Source: Clostridium sp. CAG:1000 (lineage in GTDB: Bacteria > Bacillota_I > Bacilli_A > RF39 > UBA660). From it: 64,000 nucleotides of DNA. The stretch covers positions 26,216 to 90,215 of the forward strand of contig HG000340.1 of NCBI GenBank assembly GCA_000436975.1, read 5' to 3'. Below the pieces are notes generated by a model that saw only the letters and a list, made by a program, of their open reading frames with translations, did no database searches and was not told the DNA's origin. Each line of letters starts with the position of its first letter. Position 1 is the first letter of the stretch. The position numbers and the translations under genes are program-made. Below, in pieces: positions 1 to 8,045 of the stretch.

Positions 1-2
1 CT

Positions 3-1340
3 TATGGATTTGTTCGTGGCTATTATGAAGACAAGGGTATAATTGATAAAAGAAGCTGTGAAATAGAAAGACTTGCAATGGGATGTACTGGTGTTAAAAG
101 AACTACCGGTCAACATCCAGGTGGTATAGTGGTTGTACCAGACTATATGGAAGTATCAGATTTCACTCCATTTCAGTTTCCAGCAGATGATCCAAATTCA
201 GCATGGAGAACAACACACTTTGATTACCATTCAATTGAAGAAGACTTACTTAAACTTGATATTTTAGGTCACTCTGATCCAACACAGCTTAGATTAATTC
301 AAGACCTTAGTCATACAAATGTACTTGATGTACCACTTGATGACAAAGAAACTATGAGTATATTTTCTAAAATAGATGCTTTAGGTGTCACTAATGATGA
401 GATTATGTGTCCAACTGGTACTCTTGGAATACCGGAATTTGGTACACAGTTTACGATTGGTATGGTATCAGAAACTAAGCCAACAACTTTTGCTGAACTT
501 GTTAAGATATCAGGACTTTCTCATGGTACTGATGTATGGCTTGGAAATGCACGTGATTTATGTACACCTGATGCAAGTGGTAATATTAAAGTTCCATTTA
601 AAGAGGTAATTGGGTGTCGTGATGATATAATGGTATATTTAATGTACAAAGGTATGCAACCAATAAAAGCATTTAAGATAATGGAATTTGTAAGAAAAGG
701 TAAAGCATCTAAAGACCCAGCTACTTGGGCAGAACATCGAAAGACCATGGAAGAAGCAGGCATTGAAGAATGGTTTATAGATTCATGTCAAAAAATAAAA
801 TACATGTTTCCTAAAGCACATGCTGCTGCTTATGTTACAAGTGCCTTTAGAATTGCATGGTATAAAGTCCATATGCCTGTATATTTTTATGCATCATGGT
901 TTTCAACTAAAGCAACTGATTTTGATATAGATGCAATGATTAAAGGATATGACGCTATTAAAAATAAATTAATTGAAATAAAAAATAAAGGAAGAGATGC
1001 TTCAAATAAAGAAAATGGCATATCTGAATCTTTACATGTAGCACTTGAAATGTCAGCAAGAAAAATTAAAGTAGAACAGTTTGATTTATATAAATCAAAA
1101 GCAATGACATTTGGAGTTTTAGATGATAATACATTAATCCCACCATTTATCACAATTGATGGTCTTGGTGAAGTAGTTGCTAAAAACATAGAAAAAGAAG
1201 CACAAATTAAGCCATTTATTAGTATAGAAGATTTTCAAAATAGATGTAAAGTTTCACAAACTCTAATTGATAAGATGAGAAGTATGGGCATATTTAAAGG
1301 TATGAGTGAAAGTTCTCAATTAAGTTTATTTGATCTTTAA
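3..1340 (+). CDS. polC: DNA polymerase III alpha subunit PolC, C-terminal part (5' end outside window)
   Basis: The Gram-positive replicative polymerase that carries out leading-strand synthesis at the fork. The reading frame is open from base 3, so the gene begins upstream; an ATG at 78 is internal. About 445 residues are visible. They include the RTTGQHPGGIVV motif, SDFTPFQFPADD and the FPKAHAAAYV segment, all characteristic of the PolC palm/fingers and C-terminal region. The protein ends in a Gln/Leu-rich tail (SQLSLFDL) that resembles a beta-clamp binding peptide. A hairpin terminator follows directly. The identity is secure; only the missing 5' part limits it. Confidence 0.97.
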   Translation, partial: YGFVRGYYEDKGIIDKRSCEIERLAMGCTGVKRTTGQHPGGIVVVPDYMEVSDFTPFQFPADDPNSAWRTTHFDYHSIEEDLLKLDILGHSDPTQLRLIQDLSHTNVLDVPLDDKETMSIFSKIDALGVTNDEIMCPTGTLGIPEFGTQFTIGMVSETKPTTFAELVKISGLSHGTDVWLGNARDLCTPDASGNIKVPFKEVIGCRDDIMVYLMYKGMQPIKAFKIMEFVRKGKASKDPATWAEHRKTMEEAGIEEWFIDSCQKIKYMFPKAHAAAYVTSAFRIAWYKVHMPVYFYASWFSTKATDFDIDAMIKGYDAIKNKLIEIKNKGRDASNKENGISESLHVALEMSARKIKVEQFDLYKSKAMTFGVLDDNTLIPPFITIDGLGEVVAKNIEKEAQIKPFISIEDFQNRCKVSQTLIDKMRSMGIFKGMSESSQLSLFDL

Positions 1341-1360
1341 GAAGCATTTGCTTCTTTTTT
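1339..1360 (+). terminator. Rho-independent terminator after polC
   Basis: GAAGC-ATTT-GCTTC stem, extended by AA/TT, followed by six T residues. It starts at the polC stop codon. Confidence 0.85.
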
Positions 1361-1414
1361 CTTTGAAAAAAGTGTTTTTAATATTTATGACTGATTATAT
1401 AATTGGGAGGTAAC

Positions 1415-1805
1415 ATGAATATTAAAAACGATATAGATAATGAAGTTTGTAATTTTACTAATGATGCTTCACTTAAATTAAAAGGTTGTTATTTAAATTA
1501 TGTTAAAGAATATAATCAAAAAAAATTAGCGTGTAAAATAAAAAAAGATATTTTGATAGTAAGACGGGAAATGCTTGAATTATAAAGCTAAATATTTAGC
1601 AGATAATATAGATAAAGCACCATATTGGAAATGTAAAAATAGTAGCGATTATATGTATACTGAAGAAGAAGCAGGCGGAGCACTTATGTGGTGTGTTAAA
1701 ACTACAAGTAAAGTAACTACTGAAAGTTGTCCTTCTGGTTATACTAAATAAAATGATATTTGTAAAAAAACAGAAACAGTTAATTGTACTATAGTAAAAA
1801 ACTAA
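1415..1805 (+). pseudogene. Decayed small Cys-rich protein gene
   Basis: A GGGAGG ribosome site at 1405-1410 precedes ATG 1415, which opens a 56-codon frame ending in TAA at 1583-1585. From base 1563 another frame continues with coherent protein (DGKCLNYKAKYLADN..., YWKCKNSSDYMY, ESCPSGYTK). It is cut by TAA at 1749-1751, then resumes in the same frame (NDICKKTETVNC) and ends at 1803-1805. The simplest reading is one gene of about 130 codons with a single-base frameshift near 1562 and one nonsense mutation. The CPSGYT...C.KT pattern resembles Cys-containing repeat segments of exported proteins, but I recognise no family. A -10 (TATAAT, 1397-1402) lies just upstream in a context related to two other promoters in this window. 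Confidence 0.6.
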
Positions 1806-1826
1806 TTAAATAAATATTAGTTTTTT
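1796..1826 (+). terminator. Rho-independent terminator
   Basis: Perfect 11-bp inverted repeat (arms 1796-1806 and 1816-1826, AAAAAACTAAT and its complement) ending in a T-run. It follows the decayed gene. The T-run merges into the promoter region of the next gene (TATAAT at 1842-1847). Confidence 0.8.
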
Positions 1827-1864
1827 CTTTTTGCTTTGTGTTATAATATTACATGGTGAATTAA

Positions 1865-2614
1865 ATGAAAGTAGTTGTTTTAAGTAGCAGTAGTAGTGGT
1901 AACTCTACATATATAGAACTAAATAATATAAAGTTTTTAATAGATGCTGGTCTTCCATATGGCGTTATGAAAGAAAGGCTATATGATATAGGTGTAGAAC
2001 CAGAAAGTATTGATTTTATAATCGTAACACATGCACATATAGATCACGTAAGAAGTATTCATACATTTAATAGGGTTTATAATACTAAAATATATATATC
2101 AAGTGAAACATTACTTGAGTATGATAAAAGGGATAAATTAAAAGATGTAGTGTTGTTTGATGAACTTGATAATATTATGGGTATTAAATTTGATAAAGTA
2201 CCAATTTCACATGATAAAAAAGGATATGGTTTTGTATTTGAATACGGTGGTAATAGTATAGCATATATGGCTGATACTGGTATGATACATTTTAAATATT
2301 ATAATCTTTTAAAAAATAAAACTGTGTATTTACTTGAAAGTAATCATGATGTAGAAATGGAAATGAATGGTACTAAAGATCAAAAGACTAAGTTAAGAAA
2401 TATTGGAGATATGGGGCACTTATCTAATGAAGATTGTGCTAAGTATTTAAATTATTTTATAGGAAATAATACTAAATATATATACTTAATACATATAAGT
2501 GATCATGATAATACATATGAAAAAGCATATCAAGTAAATAGAGATTCAATAGATAAAAATATCAAAATATTTTTAACATATAAAGATAAAATTAGTGAAA
2601 AACTAGAGGTATAA
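1865..2614 (+). CDS. MBL-fold metallo-hydrolase, WalJ/YycJ-like
   Basis: A 249-aa metallo-beta-lactamase-fold hydrolase. The N-terminus SSSSSGNST and the metal-binding THAHIDH at residues 55-61 (H56, H58, D60, H61) match the YycJ/WalJ group. Later MADTG and SNHD segments fit further metal ligands. WalJ in Bacillus belongs to the WalRK cell-wall regulon and resembles a DNA exonuclease of the mismatch-repair type. Here it stands alone, without walRK. ATG 1865 has a GGTGA site seven bases upstream, and a TATAAT -10 lies at 1842-1847. The gene is closed by its own terminator. The fold is certain and the subfamily likely; the substrate cannot be read from the sequence. Confidence 0.85.
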   Translation: MKVVVLSSSSSGNSTYIELNNIKFLIDAGLPYGVMKERLYDIGVEPESIDFIIVTHAHIDHVRSIHTFNRVYNTKIYISSETLLEYDKRDKLKDVVLFDELDNIMGIKFDKVPISHDKKGYGFVFEYGGNSIAYMADTGMIHFKYYNLLKNKTVYLLESNHDVEMEMNGTKDQKTKLRNIGDMGHLSNEDCAKYLNYFIGNNTKYIYLIHISDHDNTYEKAYQVNRDSIDKNIKIFLTYKDKISEKLEV

Positions 2615-2635
2615 CGTAAAAATATACCTCTTTTC
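2605..2635 (+). terminator. Rho-independent terminator
   Basis: 9-bp stem AGAGGTATA / TATACCTCT (arms 2605-2613 and 2623-2631), then TTTTCTTTT. It overlaps the end of the MBL gene. Confidence 0.85.
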
Positions 2636-2680
2636 TTTTAAAATAAATATAATTATGTTAAAATTAATGTGGTGAAATGT

Positions 2681-3898
2681 ATGTATAGAAAAACATTTAT
2701 GGAAGTTAATATTGATAATATAACTTCTAATGTAAAAAACATAATAGAAAAATATAATGATTATAAATACTATATAGCTATGGTTAAATCAAATGCATAT
2801 AATCATGGTATGTATATAGTAAATGACTTAATAAAGAGTGGTATTAATTATTTTGCAACATCTTCTTTAGAAGAGGCAATGAATATTAGAAAGTATAACA
2901 AAGATATAGGTATTCTTTGTGTTGAAAAGATTGAACTTGATTCAATTGACGTAGCAATAGATAATAATATAACTCTAACTATTCATGAAGTTGATTATTT
3001 AAAAGAAATAATAAAAATTACAAATAAAAATATAAAAGTTCATATTAAAATAGATACTGGAATGAATAGATTAGGCGTTAGTAGTAAAAATGAATTAAAT
3101 GAAATAGTCCATATTATTAATTCAAATAAAAATATATATTTAGAAGGATTATTTACTCATTTCGCAACACCTGGTACTCATGATAAATTCTATGATATTC
3201 AAGTCTCTAATTTTAAAGATATTACTAGTGATTTAGATTTATCTAAGATACCAATGATACATTTAAGTAGTAGTTTTATAGTTCTTTCTCATCCTAAGTT
3301 AGAATTTGCTAATGCTATTAGAATTGGAACTATTATATATGGATTTGATATCGCACCAAAAAGATTATCAAATAGTCCTAAAAATATATTAAGGAAGATT
3401 AGAAATAATTATTTAATTAAAAAATATAACATAAGTAAAACATATGATAATGTGAATATTGAACTTAAAACTGCTTTAAAACTTAAAACTAATATTATAC
3501 AAATCAAGCATATAAAACAAGGCGATAAAGTAGGCTACGGAATTCTTTATGAAGCAAAGAAAGATGAAATAATCGCAACAATACCAATTGGTTATGATGA
3601 TGGGATTGGTACTAATCATGTAAATAGATTTGTTATTATTAATAATAAAAAATATCCTGTTATTGGTGAAATATCTATGTGTATGATGAGTATACTAATA
3701 GATGAAAGTGTTAGTATAAATGATGAAGTAACCATTTTAGGTGATGGTATAACTATTGGTCAGATAGCAAGATTAAATAATACAAGTATGCATAATGCAC
3801 TTGTAAATATAGGTAAAAATTTACCAAAAGTATATATCAAAAATAATAAAAAAGTTTATGAAGAAAAGTATATAATGGAGGGTGAAAATGAGTCTTAA
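2681..3898 (+). CDS. alr: Alanine racemase
   Basis: PLP enzyme that makes D-alanine for peptidoglycan. The N-terminal motif is VKSNAYNHG (family consensus VKANAYGHG), with the PLP lysine at residue 36 counted from ATG 2681. KIDTGMNRLG, the Tyr-bearing VGYGILY and IPIGYDDG are all present. The frame could open at GTG 2669, but the GGTGA site (2671-2675) is correctly placed for ATG 2681, so I use that start (405 aa). The G-to-N change in the PLP motif and CMMS where CMDQ is usual are mild deviations. The gene is followed directly by an ATP-grasp gene whose ribosome site lies inside the alr 3' end, so the two are co-transcribed. Confidence 0.93.
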   Translation: MYRKTFMEVNIDNITSNVKNIIEKYNDYKYYIAMVKSNAYNHGMYIVNDLIKSGINYFATSSLEEAMNIRKYNKDIGILCVEKIELDSIDVAIDNNITLTIHEVDYLKEIIKITNKNIKVHIKIDTGMNRLGVSSKNELNEIVHIINSNKNIYLEGLFTHFATPGTHDKFYDIQVSNFKDITSDLDLSKIPMIHLSSSFIVLSHPKLEFANAIRIGTIIYGFDIAPKRLSNSPKNILRKIRNNYLIKKYNISKTYDNVNIELKTALKLKTNIIQIKHIKQGDKVGYGILYEAKKDEIIATIPIGYDDGIGTNHVNRFVIINNKKYPVIGEISMCMMSILIDESVSINDEVTILGDGITIGQIARLNNTSMHNALVNIGKNLPKVYIKNNKKVYEEKYIMEGENES

Positions 3899-4910
3899 AA
3901 CAATGATGTTTAAAAAAGTAAAAGCAATAAATTTTGAAAAACTTGATAAATTAAGTAGTGACATTGCTAAACGTAATAATAAAAGCAAGGGTTATGTTAA
4001 AAGAGATATGATCAAAAATTTTATAAAATATGGCATAGGTTATACTGATTACTTAAAAGGAGATTATATTAATTTAACAGAAGATGAAAAGAAGACTTAT
4101 GTGACAACTAAATCTTTTTATAAAATGCTTAAATATTTAAATGATGATAGATATATAGCTGTTATGAGGGATAAACTATTATTTAATAAAGTATTTAGAG
4201 ACTTTATTAAAAGAGATTTTCTTGATTTAAGAGTTTCTACTGTTGATGATTTTAAATCATTTATCAAGGGTAAAAAGAATGTATTTGCTAAACCTCCAAC
4301 TGACTTTGGTGGACATGGTATAGAAAAAATATGTGTTAAAGATATAAAAGATGTTAATAAACTATTTGAAGAATTAAAAAGTAAAAAATTAAATTTAATA
4401 GAAGAAGAAATTATACAACATAAAGAACTTGATAAGTTAAATCCTTATGCAGTTAATTCTTTTAGAATTGTGACTCTTGTCAAAGATGGTAAGAGTTATA
4501 TACTTGCTAATGCACTTAGAATTAATATCGATGATGCAGTTGCAATAGGATGCTCTGATGCTTATATGAGACTTGATGAAAATGGCAAAATATGTAGTAG
4601 AGTAGTAGATGATGTTGCTAATACTTATGAGTATCATCCGATGGCAAAGATTAAATTTAGTACTGTTAAAGTACCTTATGTAAAAGAAGCATTTGATATG
4701 GCGTTAAAAGCAGCACTTTTAGTGCCTGAGGTAAGATATGTAGGATGGGACATTGCTTTTACACCAAATGGACCTGTTATTATGGAAGGAAATGAATATC
4801 CAAGTTATGGGCTTGTTCAATATTATTTATTTAATGATGAACATGTAGGTCATTTAGCTAAGATATCAGAGATACTTGGTGAAGAAGAAATGAAGAAGAT
4901 GAATTTATGA
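3888..4910 (+). CDS. ATP-grasp protein, sugar-transfer-associated (ATPgrasp_ST-like)
   Basis: About 340 residues. The second half carries ATP-grasp landmarks: FAKPPTDFGGHGIEKI (nucleotide-binding Lys and Gly-rich loop), NPYAVNSFRIVTL, YVGWDIAFTPNGPVIMEGNEYPS (metal-binding acidic and Asn residues). This arrangement fits the family annotated as sugar-transfer-associated ATP-grasp, found in cell-surface polysaccharide loci; the real substrate is unknown. The start is ATG 3888 with GGAGG at 3877-3881, so the gene overlaps the alr end by 11 bases. The TGA stop overlaps the next ATG (ATGA). The neighbourhood (alr, flippase) points to envelope building. Confidence 0.75.
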   Translation: MSLKTMMFKKVKAINFEKLDKLSSDIAKRNNKSKGYVKRDMIKNFIKYGIGYTDYLKGDYINLTEDEKKTYVTTKSFYKMLKYLNDDRYIAVMRDKLLFNKVFRDFIKRDFLDLRVSTVDDFKSFIKGKKNVFAKPPTDFGGHGIEKICVKDIKDVNKLFEELKSKKLNLIEEEIIQHKELDKLNPYAVNSFRIVTLVKDGKSYILANALRINIDDAVAIGCSDAYMRLDENGKICSRVVDDVANTYEYHPMAKIKFSTVKVPYVKEAFDMALKAALLVPEVRYVGWDIAFTPNGPVIMEGNEYPSYGLVQYYLFNDEHVGHLAKISEILGEEEMKKMNL

Positions 4911-6541
4911 AAAAATTAAAGAAAAATACATTTATACAAGGAACAATAGTTACATCTGTAATACTAATTATAATTAAATTATTAGGCGCTTTATATGTAA
5001 TACCTTTTTATAAGATAATAGGTACAAATGGTGGGACTCTTTATAGTTATGCATATAATATTTATAATTTATTTTTAAATATTAGTACCGCAGGTATACC
5101 AATCGCAATATCTATGATTATAAGTGAGTATCTTGCTCTTAATATGTATGATGCCAAAGAACGAGCATATAAAATAGGTAAAAAGATAATTGCATTCTTA
5201 GCAATCTTTTCATTCTTAATAGTATTCTTTGGTTCAGAATATATTGCTAGATTTATAATAAGTGATCTTACTGGTGGTAATAGTATTGAAGATATATCAT
5301 ATGTAATTAAATCAGTATCATTCTGTTTAATAATAATACCATTCTTAAGTGTATTAAGAGGATATATGCAGGGACATAAATTTATAACACCAACTTCATA
5401 TTCTCAATTAATAGAACAAATTGTTAGAATAATGGTTGTATTATTGGGTTCATTTACAGTAATTAAAGTGTTAAATAAATCAGTTACAAGTGGAGTAGGT
5501 GTTGCACTTTTAGGCGCATTTATAGGTGGACTTGCTGCTTATATTTACTTAAGAATAAAAGTTAAAAATAATAAAAAGGAATTTCCAGTTGCTGATAAAA
5601 AAGATCAAGTACCAAATAAAACTATTGCTAAAAAAATATTATCATATTGTATACCACTTGTAATAATATCTATAGTTGATAATTTATATACTATAGTGGA
5701 TGTAAAACTTATTATAAAAGGTCTTCATATGATAGGTTATTCTGCGATTGAAAGTGAAACAGTATCAGGAATAGTATCAACTTGGGCACCTAAGATATGT
5801 ACCGTTATAATAGCTATTGCTATATCACTTACTACTAATATAATCCCACATGTAACAACAAGCTATATAAGAAAAGAATATGATGAGGTAAATAGAAGAT
5901 TCAACCAAGCAATATCAACTATGCTAATAATAACTGTTCCTATGGCATTATTATTACTAATGTTATCAAATGAAAGTTATTATATTTTTTATGGTAGTAG
6001 TAAATATGGTTCACTTGCACTTAAAGTATCTGCTATAAGTCATATATTCTTTGGAGTATGGACAGTTATAAATACATCTCTTCAAAGTATGAGAAAGTTT
6101 AAAATAGTTTATATTAATTCAGTTGCAGGACTGCTTGCTAATGCATTACTTGATATACCACTTATTTTATTATTTAATAAAGTAGGTCTTCCTGAATATA
6201 TTGCAACTATAGTATCAACATGTATTGGTTATTCAATTTCAATATCAATCGCATTAATTTATTTAAGAAAAGAAATGCATTTTAGTTATAGAAAAACAGT
6301 TAACTTAATGAAAAAATTAATAGTGCCATCTATTGCTATAATAGTTCCAATATTATTATCTAAAACATTTATTAAGTTTGATTATACATTTATAAGTAGT
6401 GCTATTTCATTAATGATACATGGAATATTAGGTGCAATTATATACTTAACAATAGTTTATAAAAATAATGCTATAAATGAAACGTTAGGCAATGAATTTA
6501 TAGATGAAATATTAGTGAAACTAAGACTTAAAAAGGTATAG
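4907..6541 (+). CDS. MurJ/SpoVB-family lipid-linked precursor flippase
   Basis: A 544-aa polytopic membrane protein of the MOP superfamily, with roughly 12-14 hydrophobic segments. Motifs include the N-terminal GTNGGTLYSYAYNIYNLFLNISTAGIPIAIS and RGYMQGHKFITPTSYSQ, typical of the SpoVB/YtgP (MurJ) group. These proteins flip lipid II or related undecaprenyl-linked precursors across the membrane. It is translationally coupled to the ATP-grasp gene by an ATGA overlap, and the alr-ATPgrasp-flippase set reads as one envelope operon. In a spore former it could serve vegetative wall or spore cortex; the sequence does not decide which. Confidence 0.85.
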   Translation: MKKLKKNTFIQGTIVTSVILIIIKLLGALYVIPFYKIIGTNGGTLYSYAYNIYNLFLNISTAGIPIAISMIISEYLALNMYDAKERAYKIGKKIIAFLAIFSFLIVFFGSEYIARFIISDLTGGNSIEDISYVIKSVSFCLIIIPFLSVLRGYMQGHKFITPTSYSQLIEQIVRIMVVLLGSFTVIKVLNKSVTSGVGVALLGAFIGGLAAYIYLRIKVKNNKKEFPVADKKDQVPNKTIAKKILSYCIPLVIISIVDNLYTIVDVKLIIKGLHMIGYSAIESETVSGIVSTWAPKICTVIIAIAISLTTNIIPHVTTSYIRKEYDEVNRRFNQAISTMLIITVPMALLLLMLSNESYYIFYGSSKYGSLALKVSAISHIFFGVWTVINTSLQSMRKFKIVYINSVAGLLANALLDIPLILLFNKVGLPEYIATIVSTCIGYSISISIALIYLRKEMHFSYRKTVNLMKKLIVPSIAIIVPILLSKTFIKFDYTFISSAISLMIHGILGAIIYLTIVYKNNAINETLGNEFIDEILVKLRLKKV

Positions 6542-6554
6542 AAATATACCTTTT
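6531..6554 (+). terminator. Hairpin terminator after flippase gene
   Basis: Perfect 10-bp stem AAAAGGTATA-GAAA-TATACCTTTT. The T-run is short, and obg starts 34 bases on, so read-through is possible. Confidence 0.65.
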
Positions 6555-6587
6555 ATTATGGTAAAATTGTATGGAAGAGGGATTTTT

Positions 6588-7871
6588 ATGTTTATAGATG
6601 AAGTTAATTTAAAATTAATAGCTGGTAAAGGTGGAGATGGATGTACATCTTTCTTAAGAGAAAAATATGTTCCATTAGGTGGACCTGATGGTGGTAATGG
6701 TGGAAAAGGTGGAAACATTATCTTTAAGGCAGATAAAGGTCTTAGAACACTAATAGATTTAAGATATAAAAAAGTGTTAAAAGGTGAAAATGGAACTAAT
6801 GGTAGAGGTAGAAACCAAACAGGTAGTACAGCAGAAGATACTGTTATAGTGGTTCCAGTTGGAACAACTATTAAAGATACAGATACTAATCTTATAGTGT
6901 GTGACTTAGTGCGTGATGGTCAAGAAGCAATTGTTGCTAAAGGTGGAAGAGGTGGAAAAGGTAATGCTGCTTTTATGACAAATAAAAATAAAGCGCCTTA
7001 TACTAGTGAACTTGGAGAACCAGGGCAAGAAAGAAACGTTATATGTGAACTAAAATTACTAGCAGATGTTGGCCTTATAGGTTTTCCATCAGTAGGCAAA
7101 AGTTCTTTAATATCAGTTATTTCAGCGGCTAAACCAAAAATCGCTGATTATCATTTTACAACTCTAGTACCAAATCTAGGAGTTGTTAAGTCAGGTGATT
7201 ATAGTTATGTTGTTGCTGATTTACCAGGCATGATTGAAGGAGCATCTGAAGGAATTGGTCTTGGAGATAAGTTCTTAAAACATGTATCAAGATGTAAAAT
7301 AGTATGTCATGTTTTAGATATGGCACAAGTTGATAATAGAGATGTTATTGAAGACTATAAAATTATTAGAAAAGAATTAAAGAATTATAGTGAAGCACTT
7401 TATAATAAAAGAGAAATAGTTGTTGCTAATAAAATGGACATTGAAACTGCAAAAGAAAACCTAGAAAGATTTAAAAAAGAATTTAAAGATTTAGAAATAA
7501 TTGAAGTATCAGCCGCAACACTAGAAGGAACTAAGGAACTAATATTTAAATTAAAAGAAATACTAGAGTCTATTCCAGATGAAGAAACATATGATAAAAA
7601 TGAATTTGAAGATTATGTACTTTATGAATTTAAACATGAAAAACCATATCAAATTAAAAGAGAAGGCCAAAATAGATGGGTTGTTACTGGTAAAGATTTA
7701 GAAAAACTATTAAAAATGACAAGGTTTAATTCAGATGAATCAGCCCTTAGATTTGCAAGAAAATTAAAAAGTTTAGGGGTAGATGATGAATTAAAAAATC
7801 TTGGTGCTAAAGAAGGAGATATTGTTTCAATATTAGATCAAGAGTTTGAATACGAAGAAAAACTATATTAA
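6588..7871 (+). CDS. obg: GTPase Obg
   Basis: Essential ribosome-associated GTPase that acts in 50S maturation and the stress response. Three domains are clear: the glycine-rich Obg fold (GKGGDGCTSF, GGPDGGNGGKGG, KGGRGGKGN), a GTPase domain with G1 GFPSVGKSS, G3 DLPGM and G4 NKMD, and a C-terminal OCT domain of about 70 residues. A longer frame opens at 6558, but the AGAGG site before ATG 6588 and the family N-terminus (MFIDEVNLKLIAGKGG) set the start (427 aa). In Bacillus, obg sits next to sporulation and ribosomal genes; here it follows the flippase and has its own terminator. Confidence 0.97.
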   Translation: MFIDEVNLKLIAGKGGDGCTSFLREKYVPLGGPDGGNGGKGGNIIFKADKGLRTLIDLRYKKVLKGENGTNGRGRNQTGSTAEDTVIVVPVGTTIKDTDTNLIVCDLVRDGQEAIVAKGGRGGKGNAAFMTNKNKAPYTSELGEPGQERNVICELKLLADVGLIGFPSVGKSSLISVISAAKPKIADYHFTTLVPNLGVVKSGDYSYVVADLPGMIEGASEGIGLGDKFLKHVSRCKIVCHVLDMAQVDNRDVIEDYKIIRKELKNYSEALYNKREIVVANKMDIETAKENLERFKKEFKDLEIIEVSAATLEGTKELIFKLKEILESIPDEETYDKNEFEDYVLYEFKHEKPYQIKREGQNRWVVTGKDLEKLLKMTRFNSDESALRFARKLKSLGVDDELKNLGAKEGDIVSILDQEFEYEEKLY

Positions 7872-7900
7872 AAAACACTTAAAATACTTAAGTGTTTTTA
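7871..7900 (+). terminator. Rho-independent terminator after obg
   Basis: 12-bp perfect stem (7871-7882 and 7888-7899, core AACACTT/AAGTGTT) with a 5-base loop and T-rich 3' arm. Confidence 0.85.
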
Positions 7901-7940
7901 GTTTGTAAAAAATCTTATAATATCTTTTTAATATTAGATT

Positions 7941-7980
7941 AAAATAAAAAATCACCTAACTCAGTAATGATTTAGGTGAA
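7941..7980 (-). terminator. Orphan terminator-like hairpin on the minus strand
   Basis: An 8-bp inverted repeat (7952-7959 and 7972-7979, TCACCTAA/TTAGGTGA). Read on the minus strand it is followed by a run of T, the form of an intrinsic terminator. No minus-strand gene leads into it. It could stop antisense transcription into obg or be a relic. Confidence 0.45.
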
Positions 7981-7998
7981 ACCAACAACATTCTTTAT

Positions 7999-8027
7999 TT
8001 GTCAAAATAGTTAAATTATAGTAAAAT
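7999..8027 (+). promoter_or_regulatory. Probable promoter for polA
   Basis: TTGTCA (7999-8004), 17-base spacer, TAAAAT (8022-8027). The expected start of transcription lies only a few bases before the ribosome site, giving a very short leader. Confidence 0.5.
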
Positions 8028-8045
8028 AATTAATAGGTGGATATG

